Both the position numbers and the translations under genes were made by a program. Below are positions 35,601 to 47,728 of a DNA stretch of 64,000 nt, piece after piece. The stretch comes from Zantedeschia hybrid cultivar (Eukaryota; Streptophyta; Magnoliopsida; Alismatales; Araceae). The stretch is taken from positions 19,130,234 through 19,194,233 of the forward strand of contig JARZZO010000014.1 in NCBI GenBank assembly GCA_030544215.1, in the 5' to 3' direction. A model generated the notes under the pieces. That model saw only the letters and a program-made list of their open reading frames with translations, was not told the DNA's origin and ran no database searches. Numbering within the stretch: the stretch's first letter is position 1; each line of letters begins with the position of its first letter.

Positions 35601-38600
35601 TTACCTTTGGTTGGACATTTCTGTGTTTCCTCAAATTTATTTGTTCATTTCTCCAACTAAACGTGAATGGGCATGAAATCAGAGTTTCAAGTGTGCATGC
35701 ACCTCTAGTGCTTTTACTTTTTCTTTATCAGCTTCACACTTTGTCCCAACACATTGTTTGAAATAAGAAAATTTCAATCTTAAAGAACATATGTTAGTGT
35801 TCAAATAGATTGGCACATTTATAACTTCACATTCATTTAATATCACCTTAACATTTGTTGAATCATGCCATCCCTTGTTACAGATAATCAAAAAATAAAG
35901 TCGTCCAACTCAATTCTCATAGTCGGAGGTGGGCCAAGTGGTGTTGAACTTGCTGGTGAGATTGCAGTGGACTTCCCAGAGAAGAAGGTGACTATTGTCC
36001 ACAATGGATCAAGACTACTGCACTTTGTAGGCCCTAAATCATCTGCCAAGACACTAAATTGGTTGACATCAAAGGGAGTTGACGTGCTTCTGGATCAATC
36101 TGTTAATCTGGATGCTTCATCTGAAGCAGAAAAAGAGTTCAAAACATCAGCTGGAGAAACAATTCATGCTGATTGCTACTTCAACTGCACTGGGAAGCCA
36201 TTAAGCTCATCATGGGTAAGAGAGACCTTTTTAAAAGGCAGCCTGGATGGACAGGGACGATTAAAAGTCGATGAACAACTAAGAGTCGTGGGGAGGAAAA
36301 ATGTATTTGCTATAGGAGATATAACTGATGTTAAGGTTAGTATTTTGTTTTTCTGTTCTACAGTAATTTTAAACTGTCTATTGGGCAATATCAACATCCC
36401 ATGCGGATGTGACATACAATGCATTTTTCTTCTTTAGGTCTTCTGCATTAATTACCACTGAAGATCATTAACATTAGCACTGTGAATTCAACACTTTGAA
36501 TCTATAGTAAGATCATCCAGACTAATAATACTCTTTGAAGGTGGTGCACCTGTTAATAATCCGTGGGGTTAACCTCCGGTCCCAATTTTGACTATACATT
36601 AATTTCTAGTCCATTGACTACAACTTTTAGTCCAATGACTGTTAAACTGTTAAGTTTAAACCTTGCCATTATGTTCTGACATTAACATTCCTGCCTTCCT
36701 GGAGATCCAAAAATGCTCTGTGCCTTTGCACTCCCTCTCGTCTAATCTCTGTTCGTGAAAAGAAGATGAGCCAAAGGGGCAAGTAGTGCACATTCCCTTT
36801 GTCCCAACCCCACCCACCCTGCAGCCACCCACTGTGACCTTCATCTCACCTTGTCCTCCTCCTCCTCCTCCTCCACTGCCGCCTTCTAATAGTTGGTGAA
36901 CATGTTGGGCATCCTCATAATGACGTTCCACTGTTGGTGAACCCGCAACACCTTCATCCCATGGGCCCTGACCCACTCAGCAAGCCCTGGCTGTCAGCTG
37001 CCGAAGAAGAACAGGGGTAGGGATGCCACACTGGGGGTGAGGCTGGCCTCAGAGCTTGTCCACCACCAGTATGACCAGCTTGGCACTGAATAGTGATGCT
37101 GAGTTGCTTGCCCTTGGACCTCCTCCACGACTGCATTGCACTGACTTGGTGGTGGCATAGACGTTGCAGGTGACATGGGAGGAGTAGTCACCAAGGGAGT
37201 GTTTTTGGGTTTTCACAGATGGAGACTTAACTTCCTTGACAGCATCCTGATAAAGTGGACCGGAAATTAAAGATGGGGTTAATTTTGGATCTTCTGTCTA
37301 TAGCATAGGTTCATGGACCAAATTAATTGAACCGTCCAACATAGGATTAGAAGCAAATTTCCTGTTAATCTATTTATTGGGAATTACAGTTTCTTGACAA
37401 ATGTTTCAATTTGATTAGGTCTAAAGGAATAAATGATTGCATGCTAGTAGACGTTAGAATTCCTCTAAGCTAATAACAATGTTTTTTAGTGGAAGAAAAT
37501 GAGTAAAGAGCCAATTGCAAATGCACTCCTATACAGATCTTGCGTACATGAAAACACGCTGTAGAGCTCATAAATTATCGATGTACGATTGACAAAATGT
37601 CACCTCTCTTATTGTCAATTAACCTTTTATCTGGTTAGATGCCACATAATGGGTTTTTACACAAGATGTTATTCTTAGAGGGGATTCTATGTGTAGTAAA
37701 GCACGAGAGTTTTCTCATGTGTGTAGAATTCCTTAAATGAGATTTATGCTAAAAGCCTAAAAATCTAAAATAGATTGTTTTTACCATATGTCGACAAAGT
37801 TGTCATTGTTCACGAAGAATTTACAGCATCTTATATATATAATCTATATATCTTTTTATGCAATATCTAAAGAATTCCTGATTGTTGGAATCATATGTTA
37901 CCCAAAAATCAGTGTACGTATTACTATCTATGCCTTCCAAAAACATCACGTATGGCCTCTATGCCTGCTACTGTTATCAAATATTCCTTCAACACAACCC
38001 TCTGGCGGTTGACACTGGATCCAGTCTTGAAGTATCTCTTTTGACACTTCTACACTTTTGTGGAAGAAGAGTATTAATGTCAATCCAATTTTCTCCATGT
38101 AAATTGGCTGTTTTTAACCAGAGGCATATAATATTCTCTTTTTAAGTTGTCGGTCCAGCTGTGATGATTTTGCAAGTACATAGGTCAAGGTCCCTTGAAG
38201 TTTTATTGAAGTTGTGATTAAACTCCGCAAATAAATTATTTACCTGTCAATAATTCATGCCTCTACATTGGTTAATCGCCACATAATGTTGCAAAAGAGC
38301 AAGCAACTGCCTGTACATAGTCACTGTGCAAGATCTGCATAGCTATGTTGTTGTATTTCCTTTATTTATTGCATATTTTTAATACAACGTATTTTCATAT
38401 TGTTTCTGCATTTTGAACTCTCATCGGTGACTACTTTATGCTCATTGCCCCTTTTAATGTAACTTGCTCTGTTTTTGACACCCCTTAAACCCTCAAATGA
38501 ATTTTAATGTATCAGTTCAATTTACGTCCCTCAGTTTTTTTTTTTCTTCCTTTTTGTTGGACATGGTACTGTGGTTCAACACTACAAATTCATGTCCAAG

Positions 38601-39186
38601 TACGATGAGTGTTCTTCTGGACAAGCAAATGTTATCTGTCCTGTCCTGGAGGGGCTAGTGTCATCCCATGTGAAGGGTGAGAAATCTGGCCGAATGGTGA
38701 AGAGGTAGATCCATCCCTTTCACCGATGAAGAGAGACTTCGAGCACCCACCCCCCAGTCACCTCATTTCTCAGCGTCTATGATTGTGATTGCCCAATGCT
38801 ATGACCATATTCTACTTCGCCATTACGCTATTTCTTTCAATGTGAAACTTGCAAGATGCTCCAAAATGTTGATGCTATCAAAGCTGCGAATGTTAATTTG
38901 AACTGGACCTCTTTTTCCCTTTCTGCAGGAAATCAAACAAGGGTTCTTTGCACAAAGGCATGCAACAGTGGTAGCGAAGAACTTGAAGCTTTTGATGAAG
39001 GGAATCAATGAGGCATACCTTCACAAATATAAGCCCGGAACAGCCATGGCGATAGTTTCCTTGGGGAGGAAAGAGGCTGTGGCTCATCTCCCATTCCTCA
39101 CCACGATTGGCTGCGTCCCCGGCAGGATAAAATCCAAGGATTTGTTCGTGGGTAAGACGAGGAAACAAATGGGACTTGAAGCCTAA
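32649..39186 (+). CDS. AIF/FSP1-like FAD-NAD(P)H oxidoreductase, 4 exons
   Basis: A pyridine nucleotide-disulphide oxidoreductase of the plant 'apoptosis-inducing factor homolog A' family, related to animal AIFM2/FSP1. Exons are 32649-32752, 33375-33631, 35884-36335 and 38929-39186. They total 1071 nt, 356 aa, the usual family size. 'LVILGGGVAG' (residues 8-17) is the FAD Rossmann loop. 'DPKEYFEIPWAELR' spans the exon 1/2 junction. 'YDYLVIATGH' precedes the second Rossmann loop 'ILIVGGGPSGVELAGE' (NAD(P)H, about residues 131-146). 'FAIGDITD' (262-269) is the second FAD contact. The C terminus 'KSKDLFVGKTRKQMGL' is typical. Introns 1 and 3 are GT-AG. Intron 2 only keeps frame if it starts with GC after 33631 (CAAG|GCATGT). 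No transit peptide or N-terminal myristoylation glycine is seen. Activity on quinones is inference from relatives. Confidence 0.94.
34080..34470. repeat. 'accggttc'-rich repeat in AIF-like intron 2
   Basis: Clusters of 'ggaccgg', 'gaaccgg' and 'ccagttcc' motifs lie at both ends (34088-34165 and 34370-34470), partly in inverted orientation, around a low-complexity centre. This resembles the subterminal repeats of a non-autonomous hAT element, but I could not find a convincing target duplication. Confidence 0.35.
36640..37260 (-). other. GC-rich block in AIF-like intron 3, possible captured coding DNA
   Basis: It contrasts sharply in base composition with the AT-rich intron around it. On the minus strand three frames are partly open and contain protein-like stretches ('VTCNVYATTKSVQ', 'KGKQLSITIQCQAGHTGG') that change frame, as expected of a decayed exon. 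I thought of a DUF868-type protein but cannot confirm it. A simple GC-rich repeat, including a (tcc)n run near 36855, is the alternative. Confidence 0.3.
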
Positions 39187-41070
39187 GTTTCCTGACGTCT
39201 TGAAGGGTAGAGGGAAGGAGGTTTTTTGGGGGGTTTCATTGTCTTGGGGAGTGCTTGATGCCTTTGAATTTTAATTCTCTTTTCTGCCGTTTAAGGCTAC
39301 AATTGATCTAGTTTCTAGTTTCTTTATCTATGACTTTGGTGAAATTAAATTTCACAAATTGTCATTACAAAGATATCGGCATGTAGATATGTACTTCTTT
39401 TGCATGGCAAATATGATTGTAAATAATATTGTCTTAACTCATGTTTTCATTAATTTTCCACTAAGGTGGAGACAGCTGTGTACTTACAAATCAGACAATT
39501 TCATCATTAAGTTTCTTTTTTTTCTTTTTTTCTTTTTAGGGTGGGCGGTGTAATAGCATTAACTTGAGAAATATTTCTGAAGTTAGATGCAGAAATCTCT
39601 GATAACGCAAGATCCTTGCTACATATTTCTATTTGTTGCATGTTATCTAACTTTTGTATTTGCTTTCGAAGTCAGAAGTAGGTTCGATAAATGGAAATTA
39701 GGTATCTATGTATGACCCTACTCTTTCTCATTTGGTAGCTGTCTTCCATGTTTTTCCTATATCAATTTTAATATTTCATTTTTATGTTCTGAAAATGTAA
39801 ATATCAATACTAATACGGTATCAGAAAACTAATGCCTCCAACCAAACGGGTCTTAGAAATACATTGACTTGCGCATTCTTAAAATATGAATCTTGCATGC
39901 ACATATTTTACGCAGCCTTACTGTACTTTCTATGACTAAAAGGTAACCAAGATGTGGTCAATTGTTAAGCAGAACAAAGGGGGATATATGTAAAGATACT
40001 TTGCATATTGGCCAAGTAAATTTAATCTTCCTAAAATATGTTTATGTACGCACCTTAAATTTTGTTCGCATACATATGCTTGTCGTAATTTCATAGTCTA
40101 AACATAACGAGAGTATTTTTGTTTCCTAACAGTAAAAGGGTGAATTTTCTATAATTTTCCAGTGACTGTTGGAAAAGAGCAGGTGTTTTGATATCCGTGA
40201 GGTTTTTTCGCCTGTGAAACGAATAGCAACTAAAAAATAAAATGATCAAGAAATATACTTCATGCTTATAGCTGTTTTACAATAAAAATATATTGTAAAC
40301 CTATAATAAGAAAAAGAACTACACAGACAAATATACTTTTAAGAAGATCAAACATGCAATTTTTCACATAAGAAGAATATACATGTAAAAAAGAAAAAGG
40401 AAAAAAAATCATAAAATGACTTTGGGAGAGAGCGGATTGCTTTTTCAAAAGGTTAATCAAATATTCTAAAATATGCAATTGATTTATGGTGCAAATTCAT
40501 TTCCACCGTAAAAGATCACAGACTGAAAGTATATAATAAACCCATTTCTACGAAAGTCGCAAGAGCGATTTCTTTTGAGAGAATTATACATACAAAAAAC
40601 AATGCCCGATACTCTTCCACAAACGAGAGAATGGTAACAAAAGATAATATAATTTTAGGGATTTTTTGTACATATACGCATGTATCCTGACTCCCATATC
40701 TTGTTATAAATATCCTTGATATCTTAAGAAAGAATATACTTATACTCTTTCTATCAAATTGATGTGAACTGTAACGAAATATACGGAAATGTATAACTAT
40801 AACTTAAAAAAAAAACCCACGTTAAATGCCTGTGGCGCGAGCCTGTGAGATCGTCACATGCCCATGCCACTAGAGGCACAGCCTGTGAGAGAGATCTGTT
40901 CTCTCCGTCAAAAAGTAGCCCTGTCATAGCTTTTGGTGAGCCGATTTCTCTCTCCCTACATGTGTCTTTCTCTCTCTATTTCATTTTTTTATCAAGCCTC
41001 ACCCATTTGAAGCAGATTAACTGTTGTCAGATATTTTCAACGGTTAAAAGCTCCTCTTCAGTGTGGCCAA
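39187..41070. other. AIF-like 3' UTR and intergenic DNA
   Basis: The first few hundred bases are probably the 3' UTR of the flavoprotein gene. The rest is AT-rich, with no coding frame or RNA gene that I can support. Confidence 0.45.
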
Positions 41071-41578
41071 ACGGTGCCTAAATAAGTTTGAGCAAAATTG
41101 AACTCAGTTCATTAAACAAGTCAAATTTGAATACAAGCATACTCAACTCGATTATGGTCATGAACAAAATTCGTTTAAATATTCGTTAAGATCTCATTTT
41201 AATAATTGTTAAAAACTCATCTAAGTACTCATTAAAATCTCTTTTAAGTACTTATAGGAATATTCTATTTATGAATAAATTTAATTAATAAAATATTTAA
41301 TATCTTATAATATTTTCTATCAAATAATCAGAAGTGCAAACAACTCAATACTTGTGATGGTTTAGTTTGAGTTTATAAATTTAAATTTAAATTTTTTTAA
41401 ATTAAATCTATGATGGATTCATTGAGTTTATGAGCTACTTAATACTCCACTCGAACTCATTTAATAAATGAATGAATCAAACTTGAACAACCATCATCAC
41501 TACCCCCGAACTCGATTAGAATTAATTGAATCAAATTTGAACAAGACCAAACCTGGCTCGACTCATTTACACTCCTAC
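41071..41578. mobile_element. Probable non-autonomous hAT-like element
   Basis: The right end reads, reversed, 'taggagtgtaaatgagtcga', a form common at ends of plant hAT-derived elements. The left end 'ggtgcctaaataagtttgag' is a diverged match. The interior is packed with 'aactcga'/'tcgagtt'-like motifs in both orientations. The target duplication is not evident. Confidence 0.45.
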
Positions 41579-42042
41579 GGCACAGTGGCAGACGCTACCA
41601 TTGGTCCTGCAGTGCATATGACTACACATGAGTGACAGATCCGAAGGGATGATGACACGTCAATGGCTTATTGGTTTAGATGATAGAGAGATACGTAATT
41701 AATCGTACGTATGGTTCCCCTGGCCATGTTCCAACGGTGAGCTTCATAAAGTGAGAGACATTGCCGGCAGAGCGAGATCATCTGGATTGTGCGTCTGTAC
41801 TATCCAATGTCCTCCGGACACATGAAATCGAGTCATACATGCACTATGCACATTATTTTCAAAGGTACACGACTCATATACTATCGTACAACTCGATCGC
41901 ATGTGTCTAAGAATGTTGGACGGTCCAGACATAGTGGTCCAGAGGATCCTATTTTGTCGCCGGCGTTGGCCTATTCAGGACATTAGTCATGTAGTCCTCT
42001 CAGGAGAGGGATCCGGATTGGCTTGGTATTGATCTTCTTTAT

Positions 42043-42174
42043 GAGTAATACTTACTGCAATGTCTCCCCGCAACGGGGCATTGAAGTGAGTAAAGAAAAA
42101 GAAGACTTTTTTAAAAATTGAGCCTGACATAACCCTCACATTGCAGTTAGAAGAGGATTGCAACAGGTATTATG
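42043..42174. mobile_element. MITE of the 'gagtaatacttactgcaat' family
   Basis: The left end 'gagtaatacttactgcaat' and the right end (reverse complement 'cataatacctgttgcaat') match the family at 28071 and 47738. The element is about 132 bp. The flanks 'cttctttat' and 'ctttcttga' are only a weak candidate target duplication. Confidence 0.6.
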
Positions 42175-44308
42175 CTTTCTTGATTCCTTAAGAACCCGAG
42201 CGGGCAAGATACAAGTCCAATCAGTCGGTGGTGCCAAAGAAGCGTGGTCCCTGTATTAGGCCCACAATTGAGCGGAGCCCAACTATCCCATACAATGGCC
42301 TTCCAATTCTCAAATCACGGGTTTAGTAAAATATATCATTAGGAGAATGTTATTGTGTCGGACTTTTTGCAACTCTCTTTACCAAACTCTATTCTAACTG
42401 ACACGGCTTTTCTTTGCAAGTGGTATATTTTATTAGAACTTTTTAATAATTAATCAAACGCTCTCAGATATGATAAAAAGAATAGTAAACAAATAATATA
42501 ATGGCATTTCAAATATTAATGCATATAAGTTAGAAAAAAATAATGCTTACTGCAACCACTGGAACACCCTGCACTCTGATGGCTTGGATTCCGTTGGGAT
42601 AAGATCTTTTTAAGCAATACGATCAATGATCGAATGGTTCAGATTCTAAGGTTGAAGAGATGTTTTGGCTATAGGATGATGCAGCATACCCACTCATCAA
42701 TGTATTAGAACATTTGCAGGAACACCTGCCGCACTTTTAATATCTAAGGGTGATGAAGCAACGACAAACCATTCGATCAATGGCTTTAATATTATCGATC
42801 ATTTATTCTACTTTCTCTGCACCGATCTCATTGACCTATCTGCCATGACCGCAGAGATGTAAGATTCAAAAGAATATTACTTTTTGAAAATTTTGAGCCA
42901 ATAAAATTAAATAAAATATAGTATAGAAAAAGTATAGTAAAAAATCTGAATATATGTACTATTATGCAAGGGCATGCATAACCAACGATTAGAGTCGATT
43001 CTGGCTTACGCAGGCGAGAGGGATCCACCCGTCACAGGTGCGTTAAGAGCGCTGACGTTCTCCTCCTTGCCATGGTACACCCTATAATTTGAAGGCCGGC
43101 CAGTCGGCCACATTCTACTCGATCGACGCAGTACCTCCACAAACTCGAATCAGACCATCGCTGCAGATGGATGGAGAGAGAGAGAGACTCGAAAGACCAT
43201 CGATGCATCATGCATGCATGCAGATGGAGAGAGAGAGAGAGAGAGAGGTGAAAGTGATGTAGCCAGTACGTACATGCAGCTCAGTTCGTTCATTTGCGAC
43301 AGTTGTGAATATTCCCTCTGCCTCCTCTACCCTGCAGCTGTACTCCAACTCCCGTTCGTCGTTCTCCCTCTGGTAAGGGTGACGTGAGGTGCACGGAAAG
43401 AGAACTTATCACGTAGTGAAGAGAGAGAGAGAGTAGAACATCTACATTCACATGCACCAGAGTCTAAACATTTCCCATCCAAAGCCCAACTTGGTGATGC
43501 CTGTGACTTGCATGTGTTTGCAACTAATGCCATTGAAAACCCCACCTGAAACAGGAGCATTAATAAGGGGAGACAAAATGATCAAACCAGCCCCTCACTC
43601 TAACGTCACAAGCTCTTCAACACCCGAGGTTTTCGTTGGGGAAGTACGCCAGAAATCCCTCTCGCACAGTGCTAACCCGAAAGCGAGATCATGACGTCCG
43701 GAACTAGGATGGCAACGCATTAACGTGCAGGAAGAGAGGTGCTCTTGCGGCCGACGGCGGAGAGAGGCATCAGATTCGGCCGCAGGATCTCCGGTGAGGT
43801 CAGCATGCATAAATAGTGCCAGATCCGGGAGGGGCCCTGGCCCGTCGGACAAGACAGACGGGCGGCACTGCAGTAGGGGATCACGAGCCTGGGCTCCGCT
43901 AGCTGCTACCGAGGGGACGTCCGTGTGTTCTATGCAGTCTGCAGCGGCAGCAGCAGGGCCAGTGCGGCGGGGTACAATAATAACCAGAGGAGCTCCTCCG
44001 CCTCCTCCTCTCTCCAAGATCTGCGGCTTACGTTTACTGCGGGTGATGCATGACTCGGATGGGCTGCCGGTGACGGCGACGGCATCACCTCAGGCAGACA
44101 ACGACTCACTGCAGTAAGCAATCATCATATGTATACGATTCGGGATCTATCTATGGGATAAGTGGGCAGGTTTCCCACTGGGGCTTTAATTTGCCTGGAA
44201 ATGGCAGTATAAATCCCGACCATAACTGTTCAGTGCAGAGAGAGTTGGTCGTGCATAACATACTTGTAGGACGTTGGGTGTTTCTTTCGGAGTCCCTCTC
44301 GCGCGCCC
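42175..44308. other. Region upstream of the CLV3-like gene
   Basis: 42545-42740 contains further 'taatgcttactgca'-like MITE sequence. 43168-43248 has (ga)n and 'gcatgcatgcat' runs. 43590-44120 is GC-rich, with overlapping open frames on both strands (43595-44017 minus, 43725-44117 plus), none with a domain. The core promoter and any distal regulatory DNA of the CLV3-like gene must lie here. Confidence 0.4.
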
Positions 44309-44315
44309 TATATAT
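44309..44315 (+). promoter_or_regulatory. TATA box of the CLV3-like gene
   Basis: 'tatatat' in the context 'gcgccctatatatctgct' lies about 60 bp before the ATG at 44371. That puts the expected transcription start near 44340, with a short leader. Confidence 0.6.
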
Positions 44316-44370
44316 CTGCTAGCTCCTACTCTTCGTGTGTAGTTGGAGAGACTTGGCGGAGAGAATTAAG

Positions 44371-44881
44371 ATGGGTTGTTTAAGCGCAGGGGCGGCCTTC
44401 GGGGTTATCTTGGTCATGGGGCATCTGTGCATGGCCGTCCACGGTGTTCGTCCAGGTCTCTACTCTGCTCCTCTCATCCCTATCTTCTTTCAACTCACAC
44501 TCTTTGTTAGCTAACACCAGCCTAGTACTGATGACTGACGAGCATACATATATGCTTCTCTCCCTCCAGGCTGCCTGCAACCGATACCCAAGTTGTCATC
44601 CACAGGCCACGGAACCAGAAAGGTTTTGAACTCTGGAAGAGGCTACGTAATAGTTTGACATATCACTTGTCTTTGGTGTTTCTGTCTCATGGGTTGGTTT
44701 GTCTATGTATGTGTTTCAGCTGTCCGATATGTTCAAGGAGGTCTTCGAGAGGCCGAGGCCGTTGGATCCTCAGGACGGCCGAGGTGATCACCTGGTGGGA
44801 TGGGAGCTGAGGAGGGTGCCCTCCGGCCCCGACCCTCTTCACCACCACAACGGCGGCCCCAAGAAGCCAGAGACGCCGTGA
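44371..44881 (+). CDS. CLV3: CLV3-like CLE peptide precursor, 3 exons
   Basis: A 99-residue secreted prepropeptide. Exons are 44371-44455, 44570-44622 and 44720-44881 (85+53+162 = 300 nt). Borders are GT/AG and phases join only when the 53-nt middle exon is included. Residues 1-25 form a signal peptide (hydrophobic 'FGVILVMGHLCMAV'). A basic, variable pro-region follows. The CLE domain 'RRVPSGPDPLHHH' is residues 77-89 (44810-44848), with the two prolines usually hydroxylated and the Gly, Asp and His residues of CLAVATA3. A short tail 'NGGPKKPETP' ends the protein. CLV3 limits stem-cell number in shoot meristems through CLV1-type receptors. Most CLE genes lack introns; CLV3/CLE40/FON2 have three exons, which agrees. 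Position 2 is Arg rather than the Thr of Arabidopsis CLV3; Arg there also occurs in other CLEs. CLE40-like is the alternative. Confidence 0.9.
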
Positions 44882-45949
44882 GACGCGCCCGAGCTGCCGC
44901 AGCTGCCTTCCTTTTGAACCGAGTCATCGTCTCCTCCGGCTCAGAGGGTGTGCAAGTTCAAAGCTTCCGTTTGGACGCCTGTGTGTACGAGGCATGCAAA
45001 ATTGCACATAGGATGGATCAGTGTCTTCCCACTACCCTCTTTTGTTGGCCGCCTCCACTCTTTTTTTCTTAATTCCACGAATCACCAAAACATGTGCAGC
45101 AGCTCTTCTGCTCTTCATGTAGGTCTTCATGGATTGGTGCGTGTGAGCTCGCCGCGTTGTGGGTTTTTTAACCGTAACTTCCTGTTTATGATGTGTGTTG
45201 GTCTTTATTTTTAGTTGTAGATGCATGGTCTTCCTTTTTCAGAAAATTTTTAAAAAACGTGTCAAGTGGAACGTTGGATCCATGAATCCATAATTATAAT
45301 AGATAACTCTGCTGGCGTTATAGTTTATAAGATTGAAATTAGTATAGACTTTAGAAAATTTGTCCCAATGACGTAGGAGCGCTAGTCGTCTAGCTGGGCC
45401 CCTGTTTGGACTGGACGCAACCCGTAAGTAAGGGCATCTCTAATGCCAAGAAAAGAAGAAAAAGGATGAAGATAGAAAAATAGAAAAAAATGCTGTTTTT
45501 TTTTCTTTTTCTTTTACTTCCTGTCTAATTAACAAATAAGGTCGCAATAGGATAGGATGCCGCTGTCTGTTTGCCTAGATTTTCTTATTTTCGATGGGAA
45601 TGGCTTATTTCAAAAATAAACTAAGCAAGCAAAATTCAAATTGTTTATTCTAGACAGAATAGGCATCAATGTTCCCTATATATATATGTTCACTTTACTT
45701 AATTTGCTTTTTTTATTCCAAGTAGAATACTAATTATATTTCAAAGCAACAGGTCTCTTATATGCAGGTATAAGATTGCTTACTTGAGGATAAGCAATCC
45801 GTAAATCAAACAGGGAATTATAGGACAGCTGGCAAAGTTCACTTTGGGCTATATGGGTTAAGCCAAGACATTTCCTTATGTTCTCTTCTTTTTTCCTCCT
45901 TGGTAGGACTTCAAAATGTCGGTTCAATGACAGCTTCATGGTCGAAGGA
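44882..45949. other. CLV3-like 3' flank
   Basis: It probably includes the 3' UTR. 44882-45000 stays GC-rich without a domain in any frame. The rest is AT-rich. I see no gene. The CLV3 3' region carries control elements in Arabidopsis, but no specific site can be named here. Confidence 0.4.
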
Positions 45950-46668
45950 CAACATGAGAGTGAGCGAGGGTTTCCAGCACGGCGTCTTAGCTCTCTCGCG
46001 CCCTCAGGCTCTAGGTTGGTTTTTTTTTTCTCTTGAGAGGGGACGAAGGGACTCTTTCCTCTTCCAATAGGAAGATTGGATTCTTCTTCCTATCTTTTAG
46101 GAGGGCAAATTTTTCCCTTTTTGGGAATCCTTTCCTTTTCCTTCTTGGAGAAATTTTTCTCCTTTCTTTGCGGAAGGTTTTGTTTAGGAGAATTTCACTC
46201 TTCTGAATCAATCTTTTTAGGAAGGTTTTTTCCTTCTTTGGCTGCGACGATCCTTCTTTCTACCTTCTTATTCTTTTACTTTCATCTCTACCGGCTTGTA
46301 TGTATCTCTATTACCTGTTCGACGAAATGTCAAACCTAAGATAGAGGCTTGAGACTGTGTGCGTATATCCCTACTCTGATATCACGAATGGGCTTTTCGA
46401 GCTTTTCTGCTTTAAAGACGAGTTGCTTTCACCGTTGCAACTCTTATTTCACTCGTTGACGGTTTCTATGATAAATTGTCTTACGACTCCTTCCGGCATG
46501 TTTGGACGGCTCCTTCCAGTGGTTGCCAATTATCTTTCTATAGCCTTGTCTTTTAGCACGGAAGGTGTTTGTTGTAATGATTCCTTAATGTACTGTTAAT
46601 TGTTTCTATGAATGAAAGCATGTGATTAAAAAAAAAAAAAAAGGAAGAGAGAGAGAGGCAACATGAGA
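45950..46668 (+). mobile_element. Poly(A) retroposon or processed copy
   Basis: A block of about 680 bp ends in a run of about 15 A at 46628-46642. 'Caacatgaga' is found before it (45950-45959) and again after it (46659-46668). About 16 purine bases (ggaagagag..) lie between the A run and the second copy, probably slippage growth of the tail or target. The interior has no recognisable domain; it is CT-rich at 46020-46260 and ends 'gaatgaaagcatgtgatta'. It could be a 5'-truncated LINE, a SINE-like element or a retroposed mRNA. Confidence 0.5.
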
Positions 46669-47728
46669 AAAAAGAAAATACTTTCGAACAGTTTTTTTTT
46701 TCAATTATGAATTTTCCCAATGATTTATATGCAAATTCCCAGGACGGATTTACAGTACTCGCCAAAAATAGCTGCTGATTCATAATCCTACATCTACCAA
46801 AAATTTTGGCTTATACTACTGTTTAAATTTAATTAAACTACTTTTTATTTATTATTAAAGATAAAAAATAAAGTAACTTTTAACTGTAACTTTAAGCTCT
46901 TCATTTGACTTAATTAGTTGAATGGAACGGTTCCGACTGCAAGTGATATTGTGATGAAACTTTCACCTTTGCACTGTGGGAACATTGTTGTGTAACGTTG
47001 AGATATATTTTTGGTATCTTTTATCATGAGAATCAGCATATTTCTATCTCTTAGGCCTTATTTAGATATATTTAAAAAAATTGGGCTTTTTAATTATCAG
47101 CCTTCACAAATTTTCAATATTATAGATAACTCCTCTTAATTCAATTATTCATGAATAAGTCTCTACGATCTACTTTGTTATAAAAAATTCTTTTGGGACA
47201 CTATTTTACAGTAGATTGTGATTTAATCGTAAATAGTTGAATTATAGGAAAAGTTTTTGTAAATATTCATTTTGGGGGGCTTATTTTTAATTATATAGTG
47301 TCTTGCTTTCGGTAAAAGATGTGTCCCGTCTTTCTCCCATAGTTGGAATAGCCAAACGTCAAGGTTTGTGAGTTTTTGAAAATTAGTAAAGAGACACTAG
47401 AAAGAGCATGAATTTTTTTTTTCATATCTCAACAAGTAAACTCTTTAAATTTTGCGAAAATTCAACCTTTTATAGAATGGTCAATGGTCATGTCTTTTCT
47501 TTGTTTCCTCAGTGGTGCTCTCTAATGATTGAGCTGCTCGACGAAACAAATCTATACACCACCTTAGGTTATATTTAAAATCGATTGTTTCGGCTAGAGA
47601 ATTTTAGTGATTGAGAACTTTAATGATTGAAATCGCAGGCTTTGATTGGGTTTAAACAAGTAACGTGAAACTCAGATTCTGTAAAGTCTAATCCCTAACA
47701 AGAGTTAGATGCAAGATGTTTTCCTAAA
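46669..47728. other. AT-rich intergenic DNA
   Basis: No gene, RNA or clear repeat is seen. Confidence 0.4.

Noticed and set aside
43595..44117. 140-codon minus and 130-codon plus ORFs
   Set aside because: No recognised motif and mutually overlapping; kept only as a GC-rich upstream block.
44699..44719. Start of the CLE protein at the ATG at 44699
   Set aside because: This ATG is in the intron just before a good acceptor (gtgtttcag). Using it would lose the signal peptide that a secreted CLE precursor needs.
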